DNA of 64,000 bases from Microbacterium sp. cf332 (GTDB taxonomy: Bacteria; Actinomycetota; Actinomycetes; Actinomycetales; Microbacteriaceae). Made by a program: the position numbers and the translations under genes. The notes under the pieces were generated by a model. The model was not told the origin of the DNA. It saw nothing but the letters and a program-made list of their open reading frames with translations, and did not search any database. Positions 17,997-28,418 of this stretch are shown here, in pieces (position 1 is the first letter of the stretch; every line of letters begins with the position of its first letter). The stretch spans positions 620,001-684,000 of the forward strand of contig NZ_FNKN01000001.1 in NCBI RefSeq assembly GCF_900102175.1, in the 5' to 3' direction.

Positions 17997-20235
17997 CGCG
18001 GTAGACGTCGTAGACGGCGTCGATGCGGCGCACGGCGTTGAGGACGCGGTCGAGATGCACGGTGTCGCCCATTTCGAACACGAACCGGCTGAGCGCGAGT
18101 CGGTCGTTGTTCGTCTGCACCGAGGCCGACAGGATGTTGACGTGGTGCTCGCTCAGCACCCGGGTGACGTCGCTGAGCAGCCCGGCACGGTCGAGCGCCT
18201 CGACCTGGATCTGCACGAGGAAGAGGCTCTTCGTGGTCGGCGCCCACGTGACCTCGATCAGCCGCTCGGGATCGCGCATGAGCGACTCGACGTTCGTGCA
18301 GTCCGCGCGGTGGACCGAGACCCCGCTACCGCGGGTGACGAAGCCGACGATCTCGTCTCCCGGCACCGGGGTGCAGCACTTCGCGAGCTTGACGAGGATG
18401 TCGGGCGCACCGCGCACCAGCACGCCGGAGTCGCTGTCGCGCTTCTGACGCGAGCGCCCCACAGCGGGCAGCTGGATCGGACCGGTGGAGGTGTCCTCCT
18501 CGGCGCGGACGAGAGCGGTGACCTTCTCGATGACGGACTGCGTCGAGACATGTCCCTCGCCGACGGCGGCGTAGAGCGCCGTGACGTCCTCGTAGCGCAG
18601 CTGGTGTGCGACCTCGCTGAAGGCGTCCTGACCCATGAGCCGCTGCAGTGGCAGATTCTGCCGGCGCATCGCACGCGCGATGGCGTCCTTGCCCTGCTCG
18701 ACGGCCTCTTCGCGTCGTTCCTTCGTGAACCAGCCACGGATCTTGTTGCGCGCGCGGGTGCTCTTGACGAAGCCCAGCCAGTCCTGGCTCGGACCCGCAT
18801 CGGGGTTCTTCGAGGTGAAGACCTCGACGACATCGCCGCTCGAGAGGCTGGACTCCAGCGGGACGAGACGACCGTTGACCTTCGCCCCCATCGTGCGGTG
18901 GCCGATCTCGGTGTGGACCGCGTACGCGAAGTCCACGGGCGTCGCCCCCGCGGGAAGACCGACGACCCGGCCCTTCGGCGTGAAGACGTAGACCTCTTTG
19001 GCGCCGATCTCGAAACGCAGCGAGTCGAGGAACTCCCCCGGGTCGGCGGTCTCCGCCTGCCAGTCGGAGATGTGCGCGAGCCACGCCATGTCGTTGTCGA
19101 GCGCCTTGGCGTCGGCCTTGCCGCCCGCCATCCGCTCCTTGTACTTCCAGTGCGCCGCGACGCCGAACTCGGCCTGTTGGTGCATCTCGTGGGTGCGGAT
19201 CTGGATCTCGACCGTGCGCCCGCCGGGTCCGATGACCGTCGTGTGGAGCGACTGGTAGAGATTGAACTTCGGGGTGGCGATGTAGTCCTTGAACCGGCCG
19301 GGAAGCGGGGTCCAACGGGCGTGGATCGATCCGAGCACGGCGTAGCAGTCGCGCACCGTCGTGACGAGCACACGGATGCCGATGAGGTCGTAGATGTCGT
19401 CGAACTCGCGGCCCCGGACGACCATCTTCTGATACACGGAGTACAGCTGCTTCGGACGGCCCATGACCCGCCCGCGGATGCGCAGCTCGCGCAGATCGCT
19501 CTCGACGGCGTCGATGACCGTCTGCAGGTACTGCTCGCGCTGCGGCGTGCGCTGCTTGACCAGGCTGTCGATCTCCGCGTACAGCTTCGGGTGGAGCACC
19601 GCGAACGACAGGTCTTCGAGCTCGCTCTTGATCGCCTGGATGCCGAGTCGATGCGCCAGCGGTGCGTAGATCTCGAGGGTCTCGGTCGCCTTCTTCGCCG
19701 CCTTCTCGGGGGGAACGAAGCCCCACGTCCGCGCATTGTGCAGCCGGTCGGCGAGCTTGATGAGCAGCACACGGATGTCGCGCGACATCGCGACGATCAT
19801 CTTGCGGACGGTCTCGGCCTGCGCCGCGTCGCCGTATTTGACCTTGTCGAGCTTGGTGACGCCGTCGACGAGCATCGCGACCTCGTCGCCGAACTCGGCC
19901 GTCAGCTGGTCGAGTCCGTACGAGGTGTCCTCGACGGTGTCGTGCAGCAGCGCCGCGGCGATCGCGCGGGGTCCGAGGCCCAGGTCCGCCAGGATCTGCG
20001 CGACGGCGAGCGGGTGCGTGATGTACGGCTCACCGCTCTGTCGCTTCTGCTGAGCGTGCGCGCGGGCCGCGGTCTGATACGCCCGATCGATGATCGCGAT
20101 ATCGCCCTTGGGGTGATGGGCCCGGACCGTGCGGACGAGCTGCTCGAGCCCTTCGCGCGGGGCCGCCCGCGAGAAGATGCGCGGGACGAGCCGGCGGAGC
20201 GAGTTCTGGGCAGGGGGCGGGGTGGTTTCCGTCAT
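17983..20235 (-). CDS. relA: bifunctional (p)ppGpp synthetase/hydrolase RelA/SpoT
   Basis: A 750-residue long Rsh protein that makes and degrades (p)ppGpp. The HD hydrolase domain is intact ([15 protein letters not shown], about residue 100), the synthetase has [30 protein letters not shown] and [15 protein letters not shown], and TGS ([30 protein letters not shown]), a conserved-cysteine region ([11 protein letters not shown]) and ACT domains follow. Both activities are therefore expected. The ATG at 20235 has GGAGG upstream, and a TAGAAT -10 candidate lies at 20263-20268. It follows secF in the same direction. Confidence 0.97.
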   Translation of the reverse strand: MTETTPPPAQNSLRRLVPRIFSRAAPREGLEQLVRTVRAHHPKGDIAIIDRAYQTAARAHAQQKRQSGEPYITHPLAVAQILADLGLGPRAIAAALLHDTVEDTSYGLDQLTAEFGDEVAMLVDGVTKLDKVKYGDAAQAETVRKMIVAMSRDIRVLLIKLADRLHNARTWGFVPPEKAAKKATETLEIYAPLAHRLGIQAIKSELEDLSFAVLHPKLYAEIDSLVKQRTPQREQYLQTVIDAVESDLRELRIRGRVMGRPKQLYSVYQKMVVRGREFDDIYDLIGIRVLVTTVRDCYAVLGSIHARWTPLPGRFKDYIATPKFNLYQSLHTTVIGPGGRTVEIQIRTHEMHQQAEFGVAAHWKYKERMAGGKADAKALDNDMAWLAHISDWQAETADPGEFLDSLRFEIGAKEVYVFTPKGRVVGLPAGATPVDFAYAVHTEIGHRTMGAKVNGRLVPLESSLSSGDVVEVFTSKNPDAGPSQDWLGFVKSTRARNKIRGWFTKERREEAVEQGKDAIARAMRRQNLPLQRLMGQDAFSEVAHQLRYEDVTALYAAVGEGHVSTQSVIEKVTALVRAEEDTSTGPIQLPAVGRSRQKRDSDSGVLVRGAPDILVKLAKCCTPVPGDEIVGFVTRGSGVSVHRADCTNVESLMRDPERLIEVTWAPTTKSLFLVQIQVEALDRAGLLSDVTRVLSEHHVNILSASVQTNNDRLALSRFVFEMGDTVHLDRVLNAVRRIDAVYDVYRVTSS

Positions 20236-20262
20236 ACCCTCACCTCCGCCATGCAGACCACG

Positions 20263-20268
20263 ATTCTA
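20263..20268 (-). promoter_or_regulatory. candidate -10 box of relA
   Basis: TAGAAT on the minus strand, about 28 nt upstream of the relA ATG and preceding the GGAGG ribosome site. No -35 box is obvious because the region runs into the end of secF. Confidence 0.4.
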
Positions 20269-20284
20269 CGCGCGCTCTCCGGGC

Positions 20285-21274
20285 TCAGGCCGCGACTGCG
20301 GCGCGCTCGCGGGCGTCGACCACGCGGGTGTCGTTGGCCTTGATCCCCGGCTCGCTCTCGCGGAGGAGGGCGAACAGCGGCACGGCCACGAACAGCGTCG
20401 AGTACGCCGCGACGAGCGTGCCCACGAAGATCGACAGCGAGATGTCGGTCAGGGTCTGCGCGCCGAGCCAGAGGGCGCCGATGAAGAGGATGGCCCCCGT
20501 CGGCAACGCGGCGACGATCGTCGTGTTGATGGACCGGACGAGTGTCTGGTTCGCCGCCAGGTTGACCGACTCGCCGAAGGTGCGCCCCGACTTCTCGCCG
20601 TCCTCGAAGGTGTTCTCGCGCACCTTGTCGAAGACGACGGTGGTGTCGTAGAGCGAGTACGAGAGGATCGTGAGGAAGCCGATGACGGCGGCCGGCGAGA
20701 TCTCGAAGCCGAACAGCGAGTAGACGCCCACGGTGACCACGAGCACGTCGATCAGGCCGATGATGGCGGCGACCGACATCTTCCATGTGCGGAAGTACAG
20801 CGCCAGGATGATGAAGGTCAGGGCGAGGAAGATCGCCAAGCCCCACAGCGACTGGCGGGTGACGTCCTGCCCCCAGCTGGGCCCGATGAACGACGAGCTC
20901 ACCTCGGCGGTGGGGACGTCATAGACCTCGGCGAGCCCGGCCGTGACGTCGCGCGTCTCGGTGTCCGACATCTGATCGGTCTGCACGCGCACGGCGTCCT
21001 CGCCGATCGTCGTGACCTTCGTCGCCGCACCGGGGACCACGGCCTGGACGGCGTCGGTCGCGAGCAGCTGGTCGGGATTCGCGACGTTGGTCACGGTGAA
21101 CTGCGAGCCACCGGTGAACTCGATCGAGAACTGCGGCGGCTTCACGACCAGGACGAGCACCGATCCGAGCACGAGCGCCGCGGCGATGATGAACCAGAGG
21201 GTCCGACGCGCGACGAACGGGAACGAGACCTTGCCCGTGTAGAGGTCGTTTCCGAACTTGTTGAAGAATTTCAT
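20285..21274 (-). CDS. secF: protein translocase subunit SecF
   Basis: A 329-residue RND-like membrane protein that works with SecD to use the proton-motive force in late steps of Sec export. It has one N-terminal helix (LWFIIAAALVLGSVLVLV), a periplasmic-side P1-like domain (QFSIEFTGGSQFTV) and five C-terminal helices, including YSLYDTTVVFDKVRENTFE and SINTTIVAALPTG. The true start is MKFFNKFGNDLYTGK at 21274; the longer frame to 21847 is secD in another frame. Its ATG overlaps the secD stop by one base. Confidence 0.95.
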   Translation of the reverse strand: MKFFNKFGNDLYTGKVSFPFVARRTLWFIIAAALVLGSVLVLVVKPPQFSIEFTGGSQFTVTNVANPDQLLATDAVQAVVPGAATKVTTIGEDAVRVQTDQMSDTETRDVTAGLAEVYDVPTAEVSSSFIGPSWGQDVTRQSLWGLAIFLALTFIILALYFRTWKMSVAAIIGLIDVLVVTVGVYSLFGFEISPAAVIGFLTILSYSLYDTTVVFDKVRENTFEDGEKSGRTFGESVNLAANQTLVRSINTTIVAALPTGAILFIGALWLGAQTLTDISLSIFVGTLVAAYSTLFVAVPLFALLRESEPGIKANDTRVVDARERAAVAA

Positions 21275-22992
21275 CAGTCCTCGTCCCCCGTCACGCCACG
21301 CGCGTCGCCGCCCGTGACCTGCTCGGCGCGCTTGCGCTCTGCGATCGTCTGCCGCCTCTCGGCTTCGCCCCGCGACTTGGCCGCGCGGCGACCGGCCGCC
21401 GTCTTCGCGCCCGCCGCGACGGGAGCCCGGAACTGCGCCCGCCCGCGGTACACCGCCCCCAAGGCCTCGGGATCGAGGCCCGACAGCGGGTGTCCCGAGC
21501 CGAAGAAGCGCGTGCGCACGAGCAGCTGCAGCACCGGATGGGTGAAGAGGATGAAGATGAGGATGTCGATGGCCGTCGTCAGACCGAGGGTGAAAGCGAA
21601 ACCCTTCACGGTCGAGTCGGCGAGGATGTAGAGCACGACGGCGGCGAGGATGTTGATCGACTTCGAGATGAAGATCGTCCGCTTCGCGCGTGACCAGCCG
21701 TCCTCCACAGCGCCCGTGATCGACTTGCCGTCGCGCAGCTCGTCTCGGATGCGTTCGAAGTAGACGATGAACGAGTCCGCCGTGAAGCCGATCGTCACGA
21801 TCAGGCCGGCGACACCGGCGAGCGACAGACGGAAGCCCATGCGCCACGCGAGGATCGCGAGCGCCACGTAGGTCAGTACCGCCATCACGACCAGCGACGC
21901 GATGATCACGGTGCCGAGCGCCCGGTAGACCACGAGCGAGTAGATCGCGACGAGGGCGAGCCCGATGAGGCCGGCGATCAGGCCGATCTGCAGCTGCTGC
22001 GATCCCAGGGTCGCCGAGATGGTGTTCGTGCTCTGGACCTCGAAGCTCAGAGGCAGGGCGCCGAACTTCAGCTGATCCGCGAGCACCTTCGACGTGTCCT
22101 GGTCGAAGGTGCCGGTGATGGAGGGCTTGCCCGTGAGGATCACCGCATCCATCGACGGCGCCGACAGGACGTCGCCGTCGAGGACGAACGCGAACTGGTT
22201 GAGCGGGGCCTGCTGGCCGTACAGGCGCTGGCTGATCTGGCCGAAGGTCTCGGTGCCCTGCTGGTTAAACGTGATGTTCACGGCCCAGCGGCCGGTGGTC
22301 TGCTCGAGACCGTTCGTCGCGTCGTTGATCGACGACCCGTCGAGCTCGACGGGACCGAGGATGTACTTCGCCGTTCCGGTGCGGTCGCAGGTGATGAGCG
22401 GCTGGTCGGCGGGTGCGTTCGCGGGGTCGTTCGCGGGGTCCGCGCAGTCGTACGCGAGGAACTGCGCCTGCAGTGCCTCCGTGATCCATGCCGGGTCGCT
22501 GCCGTTCGACGGGGCGACCGACGGCGTCGCCGCGAGCGTCGGGTCGGGGGTCGGATAGGGCGTCTCGTTGCCGTCCTCACCGACGAAGCTCGTCGCGGGG
22601 GAACCGGTGTAGAGCACCGCGCGCAGCTGCAGCTGAGCCGAGGCGTCGATGCGCTCGCGCGTCTCGTCGTCGACCTCGCCGGGCAGCTGGACCACGATCT
22701 GGTTGCCGGCCTGCGTGGCGATGTCGGCCTCGACGAGACCCGAGGCGTCGATGCGCTGCCGGATGATCGACACCGCCTGCTGCATCTGCTCGTTCGACGG
22801 TGTGGTGCCGTCGGACTGCGCCTCGAGGATGATCTGCGTGCCGCCCTGCAGATCGAGCGCGAGCTCCGGAGCCCACGAGCTCGCCTTGAACACGTGGACG
22901 CCGAGGGCGTTGATACCGAACAACAGCGCCGTGAGGACGAGGAGTCCGGTCAGCGCGCGCCAGGCACGGCGCACAGGTGTGGAAGTCGCCAC
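21274..22992 (-). CDS. secD: protein translocase subunit SecD
   Basis: A 572-residue SecD. An N-terminal helix (ALTGLLVLTALLFGINALGV) is followed by the signature ALDLQGGTQIILEA and a large P1 domain. P1 carries an extra, low-complexity Pro/Thr/Asp-rich insert around residues 150-200 (TPYPTPDPTLAATPSVAPS), as is usual in Actinobacteria. The conserved IGFTADSFIVYFERIRDELR loop and the remaining transmembrane helices follow. The C-terminal ~60 residues are basic and cytoplasmic. It lies in the yajC-secD-secF operon. Confidence 0.96.
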   Translation of the reverse strand: MATSTPVRRAWRALTGLLVLTALLFGINALGVHVFKASSWAPELALDLQGGTQIILEAQSDGTTPSNEQMQQAVSIIRQRIDASGLVEADIATQAGNQIVVQLPGEVDDETRERIDASAQLQLRAVLYTGSPATSFVGEDGNETPYPTPDPTLAATPSVAPSNGSDPAWITEALQAQFLAYDCADPANDPANAPADQPLITCDRTGTAKYILGPVELDGSSINDATNGLEQTTGRWAVNITFNQQGTETFGQISQRLYGQQAPLNQFAFVLDGDVLSAPSMDAVILTGKPSITGTFDQDTSKVLADQLKFGALPLSFEVQSTNTISATLGSQQLQIGLIAGLIGLALVAIYSLVVYRALGTVIIASLVVMAVLTYVALAILAWRMGFRLSLAGVAGLIVTIGFTADSFIVYFERIRDELRDGKSITGAVEDGWSRAKRTIFISKSINILAAVVLYILADSTVKGFAFTLGLTTAIDILIFILFTHPVLQLLVRTRFFGSGHPLSGLDPEALGAVYRGRAQFRAPVAAGAKTAAGRRAAKSRGEAERRQTIAERKRAEQVTGGDARGVTGDED

Positions 22993-23036
22993 AGGGGGTC
23001 AGCTTTCGTCGAGCGAGCGCCGGGGATACCGGCGGG

Positions 23037-23543
23037 TCAGGCGCGGGGCTTGTCGTCGCGGTCCGCGGTGCCGTCGGGCGCAGCGCCCGCCGCACGGTCG
23101 CGGGCGGCGTCATCGCTCACCGAGGTGATCAGCCCCTGCTCGACGTCTGCGACGTACTCGTCGTGGTGCTCCTCAGCCTCGATGTACTCGTCCTCGGTCA
23201 GTTCTCCCTCGGCGGGGTCGACGACCCGCAGGATCGCCTGGCTGTGAACCTCGACCTCGACGCCGGGCGCCAGCTCGACGCGGGCCGACTTCGAGAGGTC
23301 CTCGCCGTCGTACTCGACGATCGTGCCGTAGAAGCCACCCTGCAGGAGCACTTTCGCCCCCGGCAGCAGCTGACGCGACTTCTCGGCCTGCTCCGCCTTC
23401 ATCCGCTGAGCGCGGCGACGCTGGCTCCAGAACATGAAGACGATCAGGAGGGCGAGGATGATGAGCAGGCCGTACTCGGCGAAGAACTGCAGCGCGGGGT
23501 TCGCGGGAGCGGTGTCGGCCTGGGCGATGGCGGAGAAGAGCAT
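23037..23543 (-). CDS. yajC: preprotein translocase subunit YajC
   Basis: About 168 residues. One transmembrane helix (YGLLIILALLIVFMFW) is followed by the YajC motif QRRRAQRMKAEQAEKSRQLLPGAKVLLQGGFYGTIVE and the strand-rich segment VEVEVHSQAILRVV. An acidic tail of ~65 residues is longer than in proteobacterial YajC. YajC associates with SecDF. I prefer ATG 23543 (MLFSAIAQ); a GTG seven codons upstream is possible. A consensus -10 box TATAAT at 23622-23627 is its likely promoter. Confidence 0.93.
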   Translation of the reverse strand: MLFSAIAQADTAPANPALQFFAEYGLLIILALLIVFMFWSQRRRAQRMKAEQAEKSRQLLPGAKVLLQGGFYGTIVEYDGEDLSKSARVELAPGVEVEVHSQAILRVVDPAEGELTEDEYIEAEEHHDEYVADVEQGLITSVSDDAARDRAAGAAPDGTADRDDKPRA

Positions 23544-23621
23544 GGAGGTGGGAGCACCTTTCACGGGTCGGCACGCGAAGAATGCGCAGCCTCGGGATTC
23601 GTCGGCGAGAAGCCTTCAGCG

Positions 23622-23627
23622 ATTATA
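23622..23627 (-). promoter_or_regulatory. consensus -10 box of yajC containing the ruvB stop codon
   Basis: TATAAT on the minus strand, a perfect -10 match in a GC-rich genome. Bases 3-5 of the box (TAA) are the stop codon of ruvB. A start site near 23615 gives a leader of about 70 nt for yajC. Confidence 0.6.
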
Positions 23628-24648
23628 GGTCATCGATTTCGAGCGCCCCATCGGCACGGGCCACGCCCAGGTGCCGATACGCCGACGGCATGGCCACCCG
23701 CCCCCGAGGGGACCGACCGATGAAACCGATCCGCACGAGGTAGGGCTCGACGACCGACTCGATCGTCTCGCCCTCCTCGCCGACCGTCACCGCGAGGGTG
23801 CTCAGACCCACCGGGCCGCCGCCGAACCGGCGGACCAGCGCGTCGAGGACGGCCCGGTCCAGACGGTCGAGCCCGATGGGGTCGACGTCGTAGAGTTCGA
23901 GCGCGGCGGCGACGTCGGCCTCGGTCGCGCCGGCCGCGGCGTCACCGTGCACGACCACGAAGTCACGCACGCGACGCAGCAGTCTGTTCGCGATGCGCGG
24001 CGTGCCCCGCGAGCGGCGGGCGATCTCGGCGCGTGCGATCGGGGGGACGTCGACGGCGAGCACGCTCGCGGAACGCTGGATGACCCGTTCGAGCTCTTCG
24101 GGCTCGTAGTACTCCATGTGCGCGGTGAACCCGAAGCGGTCGCGCAGCGGGTTCGGCAGGAGCCCCGACCGGGTCGTCGCGCCGACGAGCGTGAACGGTG
24201 CGAGCTCGAGCGGGATGCTGGTCGCCCCGGCGCCCTTGCCCACCATGATGTCGATGCGGAAGTCCTCCATCGCGAGGTACAGCATCTCCTCGGCCGACCG
24301 CGCCATGCGGTGGATCTCGTCGATGAAGAGCACCTCGCCCGGTACGAGGCTCGACAGCAGCGCCGCGAGATCGCCGGCGTGCTGGATGGCGGGTCCGCTC
24401 GACATCCGCAGCGGGCGTCCGCTCTCGTGGGCGACGATCATGGCGAGGGTGGTCTTGCCGAGGCCCGGAGGGCCCGAGAGCAGGATGTGGTCGGCGGGGC
24501 GATCCTGCATGGCGGCGGCCTGCAGCAGAAGCTCGAGCTGCCCGCGCACCTTCTGCTGACCCACGAACTCCGCGAGCGACGTCGGTCGCAGCGCGCCTTC
24601 GACGGCGAGCTCGGTCTCGTCGGCGGCGAGGCCGTGGGCGTCAGACAC
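23623..24648 (-). CDS. ruvB: Holliday junction branch-migration ATPase RuvB
   Basis: A 341-residue AAA+ motor that drives RuvA-bound Holliday junctions. Walker A is [12 protein letters not shown] (about residues 58-69), Walker B is [10 protein letters not shown], and the sensor/arginine-finger part is [17 protein letters not shown]. The C-terminal winged helix with [12 protein letters not shown] is intact. The start overlaps the end of ruvA by 8 nt. Order ruvA-ruvB on the minus strand with ruvC upstream is the classical arrangement. Confidence 0.97.
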   Translation of the reverse strand: MSDAHGLAADETELAVEGALRPTSLAEFVGQQKVRGQLELLLQAAAMQDRPADHILLSGPPGLGKTTLAMIVAHESGRPLRMSSGPAIQHAGDLAALLSSLVPGEVLFIDEIHRMARSAEEMLYLAMEDFRIDIMVGKGAGATSIPLELAPFTLVGATTRSGLLPNPLRDRFGFTAHMEYYEPEELERVIQRSASVLAVDVPPIARAEIARRSRGTPRIANRLLRRVRDFVVVHGDAAAGATEADVAAALELYDVDPIGLDRLDRAVLDALVRRFGGGPVGLSTLAVTVGEEGETIESVVEPYLVRIGFIGRSPRGRVAMPSAYRHLGVARADGALEIDDL

Positions 24649-25258
24649 CGGACTGCTCCGGGCGCGCGGGGCCGAGCTGGAGGAGGGCGAGCTTCAAAAG
24701 GCCCGGCACCGTCGCGGGAGCGTCGGCGTGCGCGGTCACCTGCGCGACGGCGTCGACGGCGACGCGCTCGCTCCAACCGAGAGCGGTCAGCGCAGCCACG
24801 ACCTGCGCCGAGAGGGTCCCACCGGCCGAGGAAGCGGCCGGAGGCTGTGCCGACGTCACCGCGTGCATCTTGCCGGAGAGCTGCACGACGATGAGCTTGG
24901 CGGTCTTCGGTCCGATTCCCGACACCCGGCGGAACGGTGCGTCGTCCTCGGCCGTGACGGCCTCGGCGATCTGCACGACGCTCAGCGCCGAGAGGACGCC
25001 GAGCGCGGACTTCGGGCCCACCCCGGTGACGCCGATCAGCAGAAGGAAAACGCTGAGCTGCTCGCGCGTCTCGAAGCCGAAGAGGGCGAGGGCGTCCTCG
25101 CGGACGACGAGGTTGGTGTGCAGCACGATCTCGTCGCCGACGTGGAACGACCGCGCGATGTCGGGGGTGACCGCGACGGAGAACCCCACGCCGCCCACGT
25201 CGATGACGACGCTGTCGGGCTCGAGATGCAGCACGCTTCCGCGCAGGGAGGAGATCAT
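24641..25258 (-). CDS. ruvA: Holliday junction DNA-binding protein RuvA
   Basis: A 205-residue RuvA that holds the junction open for RuvB. An N-terminal OB fold ([28 protein letters not shown]) is followed by two helix-hairpin-helix motifs ([18 protein letters not shown] and [19 protein letters not shown]) and the C-terminal domain III that contacts RuvB ([19 protein letters not shown]). A -10 box TAGGCT sits exactly 6 nt before the ATG, suggesting a leaderless transcript despite the CGGAGG in between, which is too close to act as a ribosome site. Confidence 0.97.
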   Translation of the reverse strand: MISSLRGSVLHLEPDSVVIDVGGVGFSVAVTPDIARSFHVGDEIVLHTNLVVREDALALFGFETREQLSVFLLLIGVTGVGPKSALGVLSALSVVQIAEAVTAEDDAPFRRVSGIGPKTAKLIVVQLSGKMHAVTSAQPPAASSAGGTLSAQVVAALTALGWSERVAVDAVAQVTAHADAPATVPGLLKLALLQLGPARPEQSGV

Positions 25259-25264
25259 CCTCCG

Positions 25265-25270
25265 AGCCTA
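25265..25270 (-). promoter_or_regulatory. candidate -10 box for leaderless ruvA mRNA
   Basis: TAGGCT on the minus strand, 6 nt before the ruvA ATG. It lies in the 81-nt gap between ruvC and ruvA, so ruvAB appear to have their own promoter. Confidence 0.5.
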
Positions 25271-25339
25271 AGCGGCGCTTCGCAGGTATGTTCGAGCGAC
25301 ACGCACCTCCTCGGGGCGCCCCCGTCGCGCTTCACCCGC

Positions 25340-25912
25340 TCAGCGGCGTGACAGGCGCTCGGCTTCCGCCCATGCCCGCTGTGCCGGCGTGAGCGCGGTG
25401 GATCCTGCGGCGGACGGCCCGGCGCCCGCTCCGCGGCGCCAGGCGTGGCAGATCGCGAGGGCGAGCGCGTCGGCGGCGTCGGCGGGCTGCGGCAGCGCGT
25501 CGAGCCGGAGCACCCGCGCCACCATCGTCTGCACCTGCAGCTTCTCGGCCGATCCGTAGCCCGTGATCGCGGCCTTGACCTCGGAGGGCGTGTGGGTCGC
25601 CGCCTCCAATCCGTTCTCCGCCGCGACGAGCAGGGCGATGCCGCTCGCCTGCGCCGTCCCCATCACGGTGCTGCGGTTGTTCTGCGCAAAGACCCGCTCG
25701 ACCGCGACGACGTGCGGCCGATGCTCGGCGATCACGGCCCGCAGGCCCGCGGCGATCGTGGCGAGACGACGCTCGATCGGAAGATCGGGCGCGGAGCGGA
25801 CCACATCGACGTGGACGAGGGCCGCGGACCGGTCGCGTGCGACGTCGACGACACCGACGCCGCACCGGGTCAGACCGGGGTCGACACCGAGGACGCGGAG
25901 GGGAGAGGACAC
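25340..25912 (-). CDS. ruvC: crossover junction endonuclease RuvC
   Basis: A 190-residue RuvC resolvase that nicks Holliday junctions. The RNase H-like acidic site is visible as [14 protein letters not shown] (D11), [10 protein letters not shown] and [13 protein letters not shown]. Length and order are typical. The start is GTG at 25912, with a -10 candidate TAGCGT 6 nt upstream, another leaderless arrangement. It is separated from yebC by 124 nt holding a strong terminator. Confidence 0.96.
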   Translation of the reverse strand: MSSPLRVLGVDPGLTRCGVGVVDVARDRSAALVHVDVVRSAPDLPIERRLATIAAGLRAVIAEHRPHVVAVERVFAQNNRSTVMGTAQASGIALLVAAENGLEAATHTPSEVKAAITGYGSAEKLQVQTMVARVLRLDALPQPADAADALALAICHAWRRGAGAGPSAAGSTALTPAQRAWAEAERLSRR

Positions 25913-25918
25913 TCCCCC

Positions 25919-25924
25919 ACGCTA
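25919..25924 (-). promoter_or_regulatory. candidate -10 box for leaderless ruvC mRNA
   Basis: TAGCGT on the minus strand, 6 nt before the GTG start of ruvC. GGGGGA fills the gap and directly abuts the start, so it cannot serve as a normal ribosome site. Confidence 0.45.
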
Positions 25925-25970
25925 CGTCCGACGGGCGATCGATCCGGGACGACTGACCGCGAAACGCGCA

Positions 25971-26016
25971 GTTCCCGGCATCCGGCGCGGAATGGACGGC
26001 GCCGGATGCCGGGAAC
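25971..26016 (-). terminator. yebC transcription terminator
   Basis: An 18-bp perfect inverted repeat (25971-25988 and 25999-26016, left arm starting GTTCCCGGCATCC) around a 10-nt loop, starting 20 nt after the yebC stop. There is no T tract on the minus strand, as is common in GC-rich Actinobacteria. It isolates the yebC unit from ruvC. Confidence 0.75.
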
Positions 26017-26036
26017 CTAGCCCCGCACGGGGATGT

Positions 26037-26798
26037 CTACTCGTCGTCGTTCTCGAGCTCGGCCTGCACCTCGGGGGTGAGGTCGAAGTTGGTGAAGACG
26101 TTCTGCACGTCGTCGCTGTCTTCCAGGGCGTCGATCAGTCGGAAGACCTTGCGGGCGGTGTCGGCGTCGACCTCCACCTTCAGCGACGGGACGAACTCGA
26201 CGTCGGCGGAGTCGTACTCGATCCCCGCCTCCTGCAGCGCGCTGCGCACCGAGACGAGGTCGGAGGCCTCGGTGATGACGCCGAAGCCCTCGCCGTGCGG
26301 CTCGACCTCCTCGGCGCCCGCCTCGAGCACCGCGAGCATGACGTCGTCCTCGGTGGTGCCCTCGGAGGGGACCACGATGACGCCCTTGCGGCTGAAGTTG
26401 TACGCGACGCTGCCGGGGTCGGCGAGCGTGCCCCCGTTGCGGCTGAGGGCGGTGCGCACCTCGGCCGCGGCCCGATTCTTGTTGTCGGTCAGACACTCGA
26501 TGAGGAAGGCCACACCGTTGGGCCCGTAGCCCTCGTACATGATCGAGGAATACTCGACGGCCTCGCCGCCGATACCGGCCCCGCGTTTGATGGCGCGGTC
26601 GATGTTGTCTTTGGGGACCGAGGTCTTCTTGGCCTTCAGCACGGCGTCGAAGAGCGTGGGGTTGCCCTGCAGGTCGGCACCGCCGAGCTTCGCCGCGACC
26701 TCGATGTTCTTGATGAGCTTGGCCCACGACTTGGCACGGCGCGCGTCGACGACGGCCTTCTTGTGCTTGGTCGTGGCCCATTTGGAGTGACCGGACAT
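26037..26798 (-). CDS. yebC: YebC/PmpR-family DNA-binding regulatory protein
   Basis: A 253-residue protein of the YebC/TACO1 family, known as transcriptional regulators and, in some members, as factors easing translation of proline-rich sequences. The start [28 protein letters not shown] is nearly invariant. [24 protein letters not shown] and the acidic C-terminus [19 protein letters not shown] are also present. The ATG at 26798 is chosen; a -10 box TAGGAT lies exactly 7 nt upstream, indicating a leaderless transcript that begins at the end of pdxT. Confidence 0.95.
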   Translation of the reverse strand: MSGHSKWATTKHKKAVVDARRAKSWAKLIKNIEVAAKLGGADLQGNPTLFDAVLKAKKTSVPKDNIDRAIKRGAGIGGEAVEYSSIMYEGYGPNGVAFLIECLTDNKNRAAAEVRTALSRNGGTLADPGSVAYNFSRKGVIVVPSEGTTEDDVMLAVLEAGAEEVEPHGEGFGVITEASDLVSVRSALQEAGIEYDSADVEFVPSLKVEVDADTARKVFRLIDALEDSDDVQNVFTNFDLTPEVQAELENDDE

Positions 26799-26805
26799 GG
26801 CTTCG

Positions 26806-26811
26806 ATCCTA
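26806..26811 (-). promoter_or_regulatory. candidate -10 box of yebC overlapping the pdxT stop codon
   Basis: TAGGAT on the minus strand; its TAG is the stop codon of pdxT. It lies 7 nt before the yebC ATG, so yebC can be transcribed as a leaderless message independent of the pdx genes. Confidence 0.5.
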
Positions 26812-27432
26812 CCGGGACGACGCCGCGACCTCACGGACGCGTGCGAGGAACCTCTCGTGGAACCTCCACTCCCCCGTCACCTCGGGGTGGAATGCCGTGC
26901 CCAGGAGATTCCCCTGCTCGACGGCGACGACGCCCCCGTCCGGCAGCGCGGCGAGCGCGCGCACGTTCCCGCCGAGCTCGGTCACGAGCGGCGCGCGGAT
27001 GAACGCCGCACGGACGGGGGCGCTCTCGGATCCGGCCGCGAGCTCCGGCACCCAGAGCTCCGCCTCGAACGACTCGCTCTGTCCGCCGAAGGCGTTGCGC
27101 CGCACCGTGACGTCGAGCCCGCCGAACGTCTCCTGGCCCGTGATCGCTCCGTCCAGGCGGTCGGCGAGCAGGATGAGGCCCGCGCACGTCCCGTACACGG
27201 GCAGGCCGGAGGCGATGACGTCGCGGACGGGCCGCTGCATCCCGAACGCCCGGGCGAGCTTGTCGATGACGCTCGACTCGCCGCCCGGGAGAACGAGACC
27301 CTCGAGGTCGGCGAGGTCGGCGGGCCGGCGGACGAGGGCGGTCGTCGCGCCGAGCCCGGCGAGCATCCGGACGTGTTCGCGCACGTCGCCCTGCAGCGCG
27401 AGCACCCCGACGCGGGGTGCGCCGGCGGTCAC
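26809..27432 (-). CDS. pdxT: pyridoxal 5'-phosphate synthase glutaminase subunit PdxT
   Basis: A 207-residue class I glutaminase that supplies ammonia to Pdx[14 protein letters not shown] opens the protein, [12 protein letters not shown] forms the oxyanion region, the nucleophile is C83 in [11 protein letters not shown], and the His-Glu pair is in [15 protein letters not shown]. All catalytic residues are present. I chose GTG at 27432, 4 nt after the pdxS stop; the upstream extension overlaps pdxS and is not PdxT-like. Confidence 0.95.
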   Translation of the reverse strand: MTAGAPRVGVLALQGDVREHVRMLAGLGATTALVRRPADLADLEGLVLPGGESSVIDKLARAFGMQRPVRDVIASGLPVYGTCAGLILLADRLDGAITGQETFGGLDVTVRRNAFGGQSESFEAELWVPELAAGSESAPVRAAFIRAPLVTELGGNVRALAALPDGGVVAVEQGNLLGTAFHPEVTGEWRFHERFLARVREVAASSR

Positions 27433-27436
27433 CGAC

Positions 27437-28333
<897 letters not shown>

Positions 28334-28372
28334 GATGTGCTCCGATCTGGGCCGTCCACGCCTGTCGGTTAC

Positions 28373-28382
28373 GGCCTAGGCC
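28373..28382. promoter_or_regulatory. 10-bp palindrome between pdxS and pdxR, candidate operator
   Basis: GGCCTAGGCC is a perfect palindrome in the pdxS-pdxR gap. It would overlap the start site of a possible pdxS promoter using TACGTT (28385-28390, minus strand) as -10. PdxR-type MocR regulators bind such intergenic regions, but their operators are usually direct repeats, so the assignment is tentative. Confidence 0.3.
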
Positions 28383-28405
28383 AAAACGTAGCATGGCATC
28401 CGACA

Positions 28406-28411
28406 TAAGAT
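28406..28411 (+). promoter_or_regulatory. candidate -10 box for leaderless pdxR mRNA
   Basis: TAAGAT, 7 nt before the pdxR ATG at 28419, with no Shine-Dalgarno sequence in between. Confidence 0.45.
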
Positions 28412-28418
28412 CGTCTCG

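Noticed and set aside
17974..20343. A 789-codon plus-strand frame opposite relA
   Set aside because: Antisense shadow; relA on the minus strand has all its domains.
21275..21847. Extended N-terminus of secF
   Set aside because: This is secD in another frame; the SecF start MKFFNKF at 21274 fits the family.
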